In this document: positions 1-8,623 of the stretch, one piece after another
How positions within the stretch are numbered: position 1 is the stretch's first letter
Layout of the letters: each line of letters begins with the position of its first letter
Assembly (NCBI GenBank): GCA_009784025.1
Contig: WQVK01000026.1
Location: 1 to 35,441 of the forward strand
DNA: 35,441 nucleotides
Source: Defluviitaleaceae bacterium
Lineage (GTDB): Bacteria > Bacillota > Clostridia > Lachnospirales > WQUN01
Direction of reading: 5' to 3'
Position numbers and translations under genes: made by a program
The notes under the pieces: model-generated
What the model was told of the DNA's origin: nothing
Database searches by the model: none
Seen by the model: only the letters and a program-made list of their open reading frames with translations

Positions 1-1
1 A

Positions 2-123
2 TTTTTCGCAAGGCGAGAAGCTGAAAACCGCCGCGCACTAGCGGTGCGCAAGGTTTTCAGCGACGAAGGATTGCGGGAAATTTACAAGTTCTATGCGAAT
101 GTTTTTAGGTGGAGCGGCTATAA
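2..123. repeat. Left copy of terminal inverted repeat
   Basis: This segment matches the reverse complement of 35320-35441 at roughly 114 of 122 positions. It contains an internal hairpin, CTGAAAACC pairing with GGTTTTCAG around a GCGCAC/GTGCGC stem. Similarity stops at TATAA, where a MITE-like element begins. Both window ends falling in the same repeat suggests an assembly break at a dispersed repeat, although a large element with inverted ends cannot be excluded from this sequence alone. Confidence 0.85.
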
Positions 124-127
124 ATGA
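2..127 (+). pseudogene. C-terminal fragment of unidentified repeated protein (5' off window)
   Basis: An open frame enters from outside the window and encodes 41 residues, rich in Arg, Phe and Tyr and ending WSGYK, before a TGA that lies in the start of the MITE-like element. The copy at the other end of the window reads in the same frame with conservative differences (Phe/Leu, Arg/Trp), which suggests the repeat is protein-coding. In the right copy the frame runs about 18 residues further, so this copy may have been cut short by the MITE insertion. I do not recognise the family. Confidence 0.4.
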
Positions 128-226
128 GAAACGGTCTCGCCCGAGCGGCACCTGAAACGCCGAGATAAGGCGTTCCAGGCGTTTTTGCCGTGACAGGCGA
201 GACCGATTTCGAATTATTTCACTATA
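119..226 (+). mobile_element. MITE-like element, copy 1
   Basis: This non-coding element has an outer GGTCTCGCC...GGCGAGACC stem and the right end TTATTTCACTATA. The left end is shortened (TATAAATGAG instead of TATAGTGAAATAAATGAG). Related copies lie at 5996, 21939, 22881, 24028 and 29707. The right end supplies the stop codon of the GNAT gene on the minus strand. Confidence 0.75.
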
Positions 227-743
227 ATGCTATAAAGCGAAGATACAGCACTTTTTCGAACTCGTATCTATATTGATAGTACCCAAGTTTTTCATGTAAG
301 CCAAGGGAGCTTTTGTTTTCGCAGCCTGTTCCTGAACGGATCACATTTGCTCCACTTTCCTTTGCTTTTGTTTCCGCATAAGCCATCAATTTTGATGCAA
401 GCCCCAATGCGCGGAAACCCTCCTCAATATAAATATCGTGAACATCCGCAAAGCAAAATCCGCTTTCGTTGTCTTCGTAGAATGGAACCCATAAATACCC
501 AACAACTTCGTTTTGCTCATTATAAATAATTTCCGCTATAGTCCTTCTGTCGAGGGCGCTATCTATAAGCGCATTGAAAAAACCATCTGTTTGGCTTTTT
601 GGCCCAAACCACTCTACGCGGTATTCATCGTATGACATTTTCCGTTTCCATGGGCAATCACATTCATAATTTATTCTGCAATGTCGCTCAAGGACATACT
701 CGCGGTCATTTGTGAAATCTATCTTTTTGTGATGCAAATCCAT
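222..743 (-). CDS. GNAT family N-acetyltransferase
   Basis: This 173-residue protein has the GNAT acetyl-CoA binding region in its C-terminal half: a beta strand ending VHDIYIEEGFRALGLASKLM, then helix and strand up to GLHEKLGYYQYRY. The substrate cannot be predicted. I chose the ATG at 743 because AAGGGG lies 7 bases upstream; an in-frame ATG at 779 would add 12 residues behind a weaker GGTGG. The gene follows the DUF5717-like operon on the same strand after about 50 bases and may be its last cistron. The stop codon is a TAG inside the terminal TATAGTGAAATAA of a MITE-like element, so the last residues (about FIAL) may have been altered by the insertion. Confidence 0.85.
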   Translation of the reverse strand: MDLHHKKIDFTNDREYVLERHCRINYECDCPWKRKMSYDEYRVEWFGPKSQTDGFFNALIDSALDRRTIAEIIYNEQNEVVGYLWVPFYEDNESGFCFADVHDIYIEEGFRALGLASKLMAYAETKAKESGANVIRSGTGCENKSSLGLHEKLGYYQYRYEFEKVLYLRFIAL

Positions 744-796
744 ATCGCAACCCCTTCGGAGACTATAAGTTTTACGCATGTACCACCGTGATGAAA

Positions 797-3523
797 CTAT
801 AACAGCGTGCTGCGTGCGTGCTGTATATGCTTAGCCAGCCCAGACAATGTTTTTTCTGTTTGGTCGTCTTTAAACATTTTGCTGCTTATCACTGCGTTGT
901 TTATGGCAAAGAAAGGGTCGTTGCTTTCATGTTGGAAAGGCACGGTGCTTTTTGCCGTTAGTTCTGTGGTGGTTATGCTACCAGATGGCATTTCTTCGCT
1001 AAAATAATAGGTGACTTCTTCGTTGTAAAACAGGGGTATTTTGGCGGTGTATATGCCGTAGTTAAGGTATTTCATAGGTAGCATGGTAAAATTTATGGCA
1101 TTGTCTATGCGGTAATATAGTTTGCAATCTTTGCCAGGGGCGCTGCGGTATTCAAATGGCTGATGTTTTTCAATATACGGCACGGGCTCTGGGCGTTTTT
1201 CTTTGAAAATAGGTAGCAATATGCCCTCACGTTCCTGCATGGTGATGGATTTTTTAAGGATTTTATCGGAGTTAAATGTATTAATGCCATGTGCCAGGCA
1301 TACCCCGGCAATGCCAAAGGCCAGCAGGCTGTTGTCTGGGTCTTTTTCCAAGTACCATTTTTCTAGCAGGGTTAGCATGTCGTGTTCTGGGCGGCTGTTA
1401 TTGGCCAGCATTTGGAAGGTGGCGTAGTCTATAAAACGCTCCACAAGCTCCCTATGGTCAAAGCTGCCATGCAATGTCACGGCGGCCTTTTGTATGGCGG
1501 TATCCCATTGGCCAAGCCACATTGCGTATTCCAATAAATGTGCGCTGAAAGCCTCCATTGCCTCTGGGGCTTTGCTGTAGCCCTCCATGGCCAGGTACAG
1601 GGTAGAAAGCTCGGCATAGCTTGCGTCTAGGCTGGCCAGCACCAGCTCTAGCAGCTGCGGGTCGTGATAGCCCTCTAGCAGAAGCTGGTATGCAATAACC
1701 GCTAGGGGTGTTTTGTTAATGGGCAGGGGCGATAGTTGGATTACAGCCTGGTAAAGAGTTTTGCTGCCTATATGCCGGTGACGTTTTTCCAGAAGGTCTG
1801 CGGCTAGGTCAAAAGCATTGGTTTGCAAGTAGGCGTTTAGAGCCTGCTCTACAAACTCGTCGTCTAGGTGGTCTATTTGGCTATAGCATTCTAGGGCTTT
1901 TGTTAGGTTGCCGCTGTTGTAATATAGCTTGCCCAGCGCCACCAAAATACGCATAGCGTAAGAGGCATCAATCAAATTTTTGGCCTCAAGTATGGCTTCA
2001 AACACATCTATTGCAGTTTCTGGCGGCTTATCTTGCCTAAGGAAATAATTGGCCAAATAGCTAAGTACATAAAAGCGCCGGTCTCCCTTTTGGAAGAAGT
2101 ATAGGAAAAGCGCTGGGTCGGCTTTTTCTACCATTCGGCGGATTTTTAGTGGTTCGTCCAGTACGGTTTTGTTGCCATGGTCCAGGCATATGCAAGAAAA
2201 GTCTGGGCTGGCGGCTTCTACTAATACTTTAAGCTGTCCTTCGCCGGGCTGATAAAGGGTCATTCCCCGTTTTTCTGGCTGGGAGATGTATATATGCCTT
2301 ATTTCTGAACCGGGTTGCAATTCTATTTGGAAGACGGTCAGGTTGGCTTGCAAGAAGCGTTCTGCGGCGGCTAATTCTTCGCCGCTGCGGCCAAGCAGCC
2401 TATGCCGCGTCCATAAATGATGGTATAGGCTGGCGGCTTCCCTGCCGCCTACGCCACGGCGCAGGAGTTTTTCTGCCAGACGCAGGATTTTATTTTGCTG
2501 GGTGAAAACCATATCCTCTAGCTTTGGGGAGGTTAGCAGGGTATGGTACACGTAAAGCGCCACATCATCTTCCAGCTCGCGGGTTTTGTAGGGTATAAAA
2601 AATTCTACCATGGGGTAGTGGTTTATATTTTCGTCTTTGTTGTGGTGGGCAGCACGAACCAGCACCTCGTACAGGCCTTTGGAAAAAACCTGCCTGCTTT
2701 CGGCTTCTTTGTAATAGTTGTAGGCCTTTGGGCTAAGGTCAACCTCTTTTATTAGCTGCTGGCAGATGGTTTTTAGCAGCGGTGACCAGTTGCTGGCTTT
2801 GTATAATCTTTCTGCCGCGGTGAAATTGTTGGCAGAGGCTAGAATTGTTTCTTCATGGGCTTCTGCTATATCTATTGTTTCTGCGCCGCGGTTGGCGGCG
2901 TAGGTTAGAACGGGGATTACTATGTCGTCTTCGGGGAAATAATCTACTTCTTTATAGTATCTGTAAAGCCCTTCGTATAAAAATACGCTGCAAAAACTAT
3001 TTGTCCCTATTATATATGCATCAGAGAGATATTTATAGGCTTCTGCATATTCGTTTACGGCCAGGTGCAGGAGGCCTTGCATCACTTGGTTGTGGGGGGT
3101 GCTGGGGTTGCTTCTGGAATGGTCGTTGAAAATACGCCAGCGCTTGATGGCGGATTGGATTCTGTTTTGGCATATTTCTAGGTAGGTGTACAAGAAGCAG
3201 AGGATGCTGTAGTAGAAGGGGTCGTGGCCGGCTAGGAATTTCTTGTATTCCATGGCTTTGTCCAGCATATCGTTGGCAGTGTCCAGATGGCCTGCTTCTA
3301 TGTTGATAAAAATGGCTAGACAGTAGATTTTAATATCTGATGGGTTTTGCCTATGGGCGGCCATTATGGCTTGGTTGGCTTTTTGCAGGCTGTCGGCAAA
3401 ATCCCCGCTTCCGCCCATGAATTTAACAGCCTGCCAGTTGCGTATTGCAAAAGTTGCGGCTGTTTGGGGGGTGGGCTTATGGGCAAGTCTTTTTTCTAGT
3501 TTGGAGATGATATTTGTTAGCAT
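797..3523 (-). CDS. Large TPR-like protein, probable C-terminal part of split DUF5717
   Basis: This protein of about 908 residues is mostly helical. Repeated helix-turn-helix units with A-x-x-x-Y/L-x-x-A spacing resemble degenerate tetratricopeptide repeats across about residues 20-700. The last ~120 residues differ: a strand-rich section with YGIYTAKIPLFYNEEVTYYF, then a helical end. That tail resembles what I recall of the DUF5717 C-terminus, a clostridial family of unknown function. No signal peptide or membrane helix is visible. I preferred the ATG at 3523, which has AAGGTGG five bases upstream and sits two bases after the previous stop; a GTG at 3532 is the alternative. Translation is probably coupled to the upstream gene. 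The family assignment is from memory and moderate. Confidence 0.75.
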   Translation of the reverse strand: MLTNIISKLEKRLAHKPTPQTAATFAIRNWQAVKFMGGSGDFADSLQKANQAIMAAHRQNPSDIKIYCLAIFINIEAGHLDTANDMLDKAMEYKKFLAGHDPFYYSILCFLYTYLEICQNRIQSAIKRWRIFNDHSRSNPSTPHNQVMQGLLHLAVNEYAEAYKYLSDAYIIGTNSFCSVFLYEGLYRYYKEVDYFPEDDIVIPVLTYAANRGAETIDIAEAHEETILASANNFTAAERLYKASNWSPLLKTICQQLIKEVDLSPKAYNYYKEAESRQVFSKGLYEVLVRAAHHNKDENINHYPMVEFFIPYKTRELEDDVALYVYHTLLTSPKLEDMVFTQQNKILRLAEKLLRRGVGGREAASLYHHLWTRHRLLGRSGEELAAAERFLQANLTVFQIELQPGSEIRHIYISQPEKRGMTLYQPGEGQLKVLVEAASPDFSCICLDHGNKTVLDEPLKIRRMVEKADPALFLYFFQKGDRRFYVLSYLANYFLRQDKPPETAIDVFEAILEAKNLIDASYAMRILVALGKLYYNSGNLTKALECYSQIDHLDDEFVEQALNAYLQTNAFDLAADLLEKRHRHIGSKTLYQAVIQLSPLPINKTPLAVIAYQLLLEGYHDPQLLELVLASLDASYAELSTLYLAMEGYSKAPEAMEAFSAHLLEYAMWLGQWDTAIQKAAVTLHGSFDHRELVERFIDYATFQMLANNSRPEHDMLTLLEKWYLEKDPDNSLLAFGIAGVCLAHGINTFNSDKILKKSITMQEREGILLPIFKEKRPEPVPYIEKHQPFEYRSAPGKDCKLYYRIDNAINFTMLPMKYLNYGIYTAKIPLFYNEEVTYYFSEEMPSGSITTTELTAKSTVPFQHESNDPFFAINNAVISSKMFKDDQTEKTLSGLAKHIQHARSTLL

Positions 3524-3525
3524 GG

Positions 3526-4680
3526 CTACCACCTTCCAACCGTTAGGGGAAGTTTTTTCTTAAAGGCTACACCAGATTCTGCCTCTACTTCAATTTCTGC
3601 GTGCATGTAGGGTTGCTTTAGGAAGAATTGCTGCGCCCTGGTAAAGGCCGATAGGCTTACTTCGAATGGGATTTCGCCGTAGGCTTCTATCAGGTAGCCT
3701 TTGGCGGTAAATCTTATATAACTTTCTTTGCTGAACACTTTTATGCGTAAGGCTTTGCCGCTGTTGTTTTCTATGGCGATTATGCCTTGGTCGTCGTAGG
3801 AGAGGTTGCTGTATTTTAGCTTTGCAGTGACGGCAGGCAGGCGGCGGTAGGTGATATCTACTTTTTGGCTGCCTATTTGGATTTGGCCCTGGGCGTAGGT
3901 TGCGTGGATTTTGCGCGGGCTTATAGAGAAGTTGATAGTTGCTAGTTTTTCGCTGGCGAAATCTGCTGCGGTTAGCTTGCCTATGGGTAGGTTAACCCAT
4001 TCTGGCGCGGCTTGGGCTACGGCTTCTACATAGCTGTTGTTGCTGCACTGGGCTTCTATAGAACTTTCCATGGTGGTGGTGTCGTAGGGTTTTTGTGTGA
4101 AAACTATTTGGCCAGGGGTTAGGCTAATATTGTTTTTTTCTGCCAGGCCGGATAGCATGAAAAAATTGTCTATGGCGCGGTCGCGGTTGGCGTCTTCGTA
4201 TAAGGCTTCGTAGACTTCTTTATAGGGGTATTTTACGGCTATAAGCAGCCGGTAAAAGTCATTGTCCCGGAAGATGCGGCGGGCGGCGTTTGGGTTTTTT
4301 AAGTAGTAACGATAAAAGTCTTGGATGTTGGCTATCAGATAACCGTCTGGGGTTTGGATTGGTACTTCTATCACTTTTACGGATATATTTATGGCTTTTT
4401 CGCCGCCGTTGGTGGTGATGTAGGCCATGCTGCGCATGCTGTGGCCTGCCTGTATGCCAGAGGCTTTAGGGTCGAAGCTGTAGGATATGGTTTGCCTGTT
4501 GCCTTCAAATTTTGCCGGGGAAAAGGTTAGCCCTGGGCAGCGCGAAACAACCCTGCCTTCTAGGGTGCTGCCGCCTTTATTGCGTAGTTTAATTTCACCT
4601 GTTACCACCCTGGTGGCTTCTAGGTTGATGCTGCCTGTATCTACGTTTAGGCGGGGGATTGGGCCTTCGAAATTAGTCAT
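3526..4680 (-). CDS. Ig-like beta domain protein, probable N-terminal part of split DUF5717
   Basis: This 384-residue protein has no signal peptide or membrane helix. Residues 1-105 form a beta-rich module typical of Ig-like or HYDIN-type folds (GEIKLRNKGGSTLEGRV, then an ITTNGG turn). Residues 110-185 are helical and include NIQDFYRYYLKNPNAARRIF. Residues 190-384 are a second beta-rich portion. The order resembles the N-terminal half of DUF5717 proteins, with the helical rest encoded by the next gene. The start ATG has AAGGGGTG seven bases upstream and overlaps the previous stop by eight bases, so the three genes form one translationally coupled operon. Function unknown; a scaffold or surface-assembly role would be speculation. 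Confidence 0.75.
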   Translation of the reverse strand: MTNFEGPIPRLNVDTGSINLEATRVVTGEIKLRNKGGSTLEGRVVSRCPGLTFSPAKFEGNRQTISYSFDPKASGIQAGHSMRSMAYITTNGGEKAINISVKVIEVPIQTPDGYLIANIQDFYRYYLKNPNAARRIFRDNDFYRLLIAVKYPYKEVYEALYEDANRDRAIDNFFMLSGLAEKNNISLTPGQIVFTQKPYDTTTMESSIEAQCSNNSYVEAVAQAAPEWVNLPIGKLTAADFASEKLATINFSISPRKIHATYAQGQIQIGSQKVDITYRRLPAVTAKLKYSNLSYDDQGIIAIENNSGKALRIKVFSKESYIRFTAKGYLIEAYGEIPFEVSLSAFTRAQQFFLKQPYMHAEIEVEAESGVAFKKKLPLTVGRW

Positions 4681-5779
4681 TTGGCTTCACCCCTTGGGCA
4701 GACAGGCCAATTAGCTTGTCCATATTTGCCTGCAAAGTATCATTAACAGCCTTGGCAGAGGATTGGGCGTGGATGTTTATGAAAGTGCCAAGGCCGTCGC
4801 CTATAGTTTGCGCCAAGCCTTGCAGGGTAGATTCGTATACTTCCAGCGACTGCTCTAGGGCTTGCTGGTTTTTTTCTATAAAATTGGCTTGCTGAGTTAG
4901 GGCTTTTTGCTGCAATGCAAGGTGGTCTAGGCCGTCTTTGATAGAGTTGATGGCGCTGATTAGGGTGAGAAGCTGCTGGCTTTGGGCTTCTGAATGGGCT
5001 TTCATATGGGTGGCCAGCAGGTCGCTGGCGGATTGTATGCGGCTGCTAGATTGGTCCAGCCTTGCAGCAGATTCTAATATTGCTTCGTTTAGGGGGGCGG
5101 GGTCGGTTTCGGTTGGTTCAGGCTTTAAGGCTTCTAGGGATTTAATAATGGCCTCTGTTTGGGCTGTTACGGCCTCTATCAGCTGGGTTTTTAGGTCTAC
5201 TACGGCGCCTTTTGTGTTAGAGGCATAATGGCGGCCAATTTCTGTGGCTATAAAAATTTCGGCTTCTTCTGCAAGCTGATTTTTGGCCGAGGCGATGCTA
5301 AAAAATGCCGACAAAACGCGGGTTATAATAAATGCACCCACGGCGATTAACCCATAGGCATAACCATGGCTTGGGAAAACCACAGCCAGCACCAGTCCCA
5401 CAAAAAGCAAGCCTGTTTCAAGGCTTTGCACCAGTGGGATAATATTTTCGTAGCGCCAGCCAAACAGGCTCATGCCCGCGATATTGCGGCTAACCATTTG
5501 CGCCAGCGGGATGCCAGACACATTACGGTCTGCCAGCTTTACATAATCTGCCGTGATTTTGCGCAGAATACGGCATTTTAGCCTGCTTATATCTTCACGT
5601 TTTTTAACTTCCCGGCGCATATCCATACGCATGGCAATAGACGTAGCCCGAAAATGCAGGTACGTAACAAGCCGCAAAAGAACGGTAAAGATGATAAGCC
5701 CCAGGAAAATGCCAACGATGGCAAGATGGTTGCCGTCTTGGTTAAGGGCTGTGGTGAGACTGGATAGAAAATTTAGCAT
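4673..5779 (-). CDS. Three-helix membrane protein with C-terminal coiled coil
   Basis: This 368-residue protein has one membrane helix at about residues 19-40 and a closely spaced pair at about 128-170, split by FPSHGYAYG. A long soluble tail (about 175-368) is dominated by Ala, Gln, Leu and Glu in heptad-like patterns, consistent with a coiled coil. Helix placement vaguely recalls MotA/TolQ/ExbB channel proteins, but I see no diagnostic residues and do not claim that. It is the first gene of the operon with the two DUF5717-like genes and probably anchors them at the membrane (inference). AAAGGA lies eight bases before the ATG. Confidence 0.7.
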   Translation of the reverse strand: MLNFLSSLTTALNQDGNHLAIVGIFLGLIIFTVLLRLVTYLHFRATSIAMRMDMRREVKKREDISRLKCRILRKITADYVKLADRNVSGIPLAQMVSRNIAGMSLFGWRYENIIPLVQSLETGLLFVGLVLAVVFPSHGYAYGLIAVGAFIITRVLSAFFSIASAKNQLAEEAEIFIATEIGRHYASNTKGAVVDLKTQLIEAVTAQTEAIIKSLEALKPEPTETDPAPLNEAILESAARLDQSSSRIQSASDLLATHMKAHSEAQSQQLLTLISAINSIKDGLDHLALQQKALTQQANFIEKNQQALEQSLEVYESTLQGLAQTIGDGLGTFINIHAQSSAKAVNDTLQANMDKLIGLSAQGVKPND

Positions 5780-5887
5780 GGGGGGAGTCCTTTGTGTATA
5801 TTAAAACTGTAAGGGGGGGGGTACCTCCAAAACTTTTTTGGAAAAAGGTTTAGCAGAAAAACCCAATATTTTTTTGGAGGGGTGTTT

Positions 5888-5893
5888 ATTATA
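5888..5893 (-). promoter_or_regulatory. Candidate -10 box for the DUF5717-like operon
   Basis: A perfect TATAAT on the minus strand, preceded directly by TG, lies 108 bases upstream of the first gene. No good -35 sits at 17 bases, so the call is tentative. The leader between it and the start holds a G-run and an AAACTTTTTTGG/AAAAAGG segment. Confidence 0.35.
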
Positions 5894-5943
5894 CAACAAA
5901 AGGTGCGCGGGTGGAATATGAATTGTAATTTTGCAACGAGAAT

Positions 5944-5970
5944 CAACTTATTACAGTTTGTAATAAGTTG
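5944..5970. repeat. 12-3-12 palindrome, copy 1
   Basis: CAACTTATTACA and TGTAATAAGTTG flank a 3-base centre. This is the same design as copies at 16572, 24181 and 28115, here with A-to-T changes mirrored in both arms. It lies upstream of the DUF5717-like operon. Confidence 0.8.
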
Positions 5971-5995
5971 GTTTGGGCGGGGAGGGTTTTTTGGG

Positions 5996-6101
5996 GATAG
6001 TGGAATAAAAGAGAAACGGTCTCGCCCAAGCGACACCTGAAGCGCCGAGATGAGGCGTTTTATCGCGACGGGCGAGACCGATTTCGAATTATTTCACCAT
6101 A
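5996..6101 (+). mobile_element. MITE-like element, copy 2
   Basis: The ends are gATAGTGGAATAA and TTATTTCACCATA, with internal GGTCTCGCC and GGCGAGACC arms. It lies between two minus-strand genes and has no coding capacity. Confidence 0.8.
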
Positions 6102-6103
6102 AC

Positions 6104-6136
6104 AAAAAAACGAGAGATGGTATTCTCTCGTTTTTT
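6104..6136. terminator. Bidirectional intrinsic terminator
   Basis: CGAGAGA (6111-6117) pairs with TCTCTCG (6124-6130) around a 6-base loop. The stem is flanked by seven A and six T, so it can work in both directions. It ends the ATP-grasp gene on the minus strand. Confidence 0.85.
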
Positions 6137-6184
6137 ATGTGCTAGGAACACAAAGGCGGCGGAGCTGTGGATTTCTGTGAAATT

Positions 6185-7153
6185 TTATTCCGCCGCTCTC
6201 ATTATTTTTTCTTTCAAACCTACACAGCCAGGGGCTTGGATAAGCAAGAAGCATTGGCCATCGTTACCTTCAATAATTTGAATGATATGGTCTTGCCCGT
6301 CTTTTGTGGGTGATACGGCAACATCCCAGCCTATAAAAGGCGCATCTGGGTACGATAAGGCGGCTTTTGTACACAGGTCTATAACCTTTTGCCAGCCTGG
6401 TATCGCGATGCCCAAAATCAATTGGCCTGTATCTGGATGAGATTTGTATCTGTTGCCCATTTTATCCACTGCCATATGTGAGATAACGCCCGTGCCAACA
6501 TCAATTGCGGCCGCCAATGATTCTGCACCAAAATCATCAATTATCTTACCGCCTGTGCCTATCCGCAATGTGGCTGCTATTATTGTGACTTTGGTCCTGC
6601 TTTTATCTAGCATTGTGGAGACCCGTATTGTGTTCAACGATGTGGGGTGTAAATCATTGATTACGTCACAGGCGACCACTACTTCCTCTAACAAGATTGG
6701 CTTGCCTGCGTACATTTGGTAGTTGCCCACATTGTTGTCATCTGAAGCATCTCGTATTTTTATGCCGTCGCCGTTCATCATATTAACTGGTTTTTCAATG
6801 TAAGTGGTGTGCGAGGCGCAAAATTTGTCAAACTGTTCTTGGGTTGCTTCGGCCATATAAAGCCAATCTCTTTGGATAAAAGCGGAAAATGTTTCATTAA
6901 ACATTCTTTTATTTTTTAGTTTTTGGTGAACTTCTTTGCCATTCACTTTGCGGCGATAATTCCAGCCCTCGCCCAGTGTGAAAAAGGCCCTGCGCTCGCT
7001 TTTTGTTTTATTGTAAAATTCATATAAAAAATAGTTGTTTACTCTTGTGCCGTAAACGAAGTATTCCTTCAGGCAGTCACATGCTAGCTTAAATTTTTTA
7101 AACCTGCTTAATCCGGGAAAGTGCTTGTTGCAGTATTTTTTAAACTCTTTCAT
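6185..7153 (-). CDS. Sugar-transfer-associated ATP-grasp protein
   Basis: This 322-residue cytoplasmic protein has the layout of the ATP-grasp family found with glycan and hexapeptide transferases. An N-terminal ~70-residue helical region contains KYCNKHFPGLSRFKKFKLA. A nucleotide-binding part follows with KPVNMMNGDGIKI. The strand LHPTSLNTIRVSTML comes next, and the C-terminal catalytic portion has PFIGWDVAVSP and IIEGNDGQC, where the Asp, Glu and Asn are the expected Mg-ATP ligands. Such enzymes probably ligate an amino acid or acid group to a sugar or peptide; the substrate is unknown. AAAGGAG lies nine bases before the ATG. It is a single gene ended by the hairpin at 6111-6130. Confidence 0.8.
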   Translation of the reverse strand: MKEFKKYCNKHFPGLSRFKKFKLACDCLKEYFVYGTRVNNYFLYEFYNKTKSERRAFFTLGEGWNYRRKVNGKEVHQKLKNKRMFNETFSAFIQRDWLYMAEATQEQFDKFCASHTTYIEKPVNMMNGDGIKIRDASDDNNVGNYQMYAGKPILLEEVVVACDVINDLHPTSLNTIRVSTMLDKSRTKVTIIAATLRIGTGGKIIDDFGAESLAAAIDVGTGVISHMAVDKMGNRYKSHPDTGQLILGIAIPGWQKVIDLCTKAALSYPDAPFIGWDVAVSPTKDGQDHIIQIIEGNDGQCFLLIQAPGCVGLKEKIMRAAE

Positions 7154-7269
7154 AGTCGGTTTCTCCTTTTTGGCCTATGCTGCCAAGTATGCTTGTTTTA
7201 TATTTACGGTTTATGGCTGAAAATTGCGGTTACCCCTGTGCGTCAATATGTTGCACAACAACTGATGGC

Positions 7270-7655
7270 CTTGTTATGTAATTCTTTTTTTGCTTTGTTT
7301 TGTTAGGTTTCGAGGGTGATAATAGCATGGTTGCCTGTGTGTGTCAAAGTGCGCTAAGGTATGCAGGGCAGAGGTTAGAGGCTTCGCGAGGCTGGTTAAA
7401 TTCGGTTTGCGGCCGGAAAAAATGTAAAGAAAAGTTTTGGTTTGGCATTGATTTGTTAAGAAAATGGTACCGTATGGTACCGTTTTTGATGGGTTATGGT
7501 ACCGTTTTTCATATAAAAAACGCATGGTTGACCCTTTTGCAATGCAAGAAAGCCGCTAAGCAAGCCGTTTTTGTGAAAATAAAGTTAATAAAATTGAAAA
7601 ACACAGAAAAAATGCATATAATAATGCAAATTTTTCTGTGTTTTCCAAATTAAAA
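7270..7655. repeat. Long GGTACC-box repeat, copy 1 (direct repeat of 11165-11535)
   Basis: Together with the unremarkable bases on either side, this fills the gap between the ATP-grasp gene and the secreted-protein operon. Blocks shared in the same order with 11165-11535 are GTAATTCTTTTT, GGTGATAATAGCATGG, AGGCTTCGCGAGGC, GCCGGAAAAAATGT, the GGTACC boxes (7466, 7476, 7498) and CAAGCCGTTTT. It ends in a strong inverted repeat, AAAACACAGAAAAA (from ~7598) against TTTTTCTGTGTTTT (to ~7646). No real gene is seen, although frames stay open through it. Confidence 0.75.
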
Positions 7656-7755
7656 AATTAAACGATTTTGCCTAAAAGCATCACCGCAAAACTATATACA
7701 ACAGAACCATATCATATCGGAAGGTGTTTTAACATTAATTCACTGCGCAGAAAGA

Positions 7756-8608
7756 TTACTGGCTTATACTTCTGAGTGGCATCATGAAGCCGGAATAGGA
7801 TAACTCAAAAGTAGACCTCTCCCAGTTAAATACGATATCCAGCAAATAAGAAGTAGTGCCAACCCATACTAGATGGTTTCTATCGCTACGAATAAAAACG
7901 TTATTCCCTCGATATGTTCGTGATCTTATAAGATCCAAAAGGACATTGTAGTTATTTGACACATTCCGCACTCCCCATTCAATAGCGGCACCTGAAACAC
8001 GCACGACAGTGACGGTTCTCATATTTGGCCAATTCCCGAGGTGGGGTACTCTGCTGTTGCGCGGACTTTCAATATAATTTCTCCAAGAGATTTCATAGAC
8101 ATAATTTCCTTCTAGGAATGCATTCAGCAAAAATCTTTGCTCCTCAATGCTCCTTGCAACATCTCTACGCGATAGTTCTGTTTGAGGGCACAATCTTTCA
8201 AGCTGTCCACCATATGAATACTGCAACCTTCCCTGAGTTGTATAAACTGTTACAAGAGGGTCATCTAATCCAACTAATGCACTGTCAAGAAAACTATCTT
8301 GAGGGGCAGAGATGCCGTCAATCAGCATACTTGTATAACCAACAACCGCTCGACGGTTAAGTGCCGGTAGTCGGTATCTTGCATCTATGCTACTTCCAGT
8401 ATCTCTATCGGAGGGCTTGGATACGCCATCAATCTCCACGGATGTATAGCCAATGATGATTTGATAATTAGTTGTCTCAGCTTGATAGAATGTGTTGTTA
8501 CATTGAGATGATTGAGTGTAAGGGGTATCCGTAATTGCAAAAACAACGATTTGAATATTTAACATTAACATCATGGACAAAAGTATTCCTGCAGTTTCTT
8601 TTTCATAA
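7756..8608 (-). CDS. Secreted protein of unknown function, start region frameshifted
   Basis: The reading frame runs back past 8608 with no usable in-frame start except an ATG at 8574, which has no ribosome binding site and lies inside the hydrophobic stretch. The excellent site AAAGGAGG (8615-8622) is followed six bases later by an ATG at 8608 that is one base out of frame and stops after eleven codons. Adding one base, for example in the A5 run after the ATG, would give a classic signal peptide: a short basic start, then a hydrophobic core ending VVFA. The mature part (~260 residues) has two repeats of the form GYTS(V/M)-x-IDG(V/I)S-x-P. It is the last gene of the sigma-factor operon. Either a real mutation, a sequencing error, or a frameshift-controlled gene. 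Confidence 0.6.
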
Positions 8609-8623
8609 ATATCCTCCTTTTGA

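Noticed and set aside
5773-6036. 87-codon minus-strand frame covering the MITE and palindrome
   Set aside because: It runs through two repeat elements and overlaps the 3-gene operon start; composition is non-coding.
7274-7525. Open frame on the minus strand sharing a KWYRTVP-like peptide with frames at 11260-11511 and 19626-19826
   Set aside because: The shared peptide is just the translation of the GGTACC boxes; there is no ribosome binding site and no further protein similarity.
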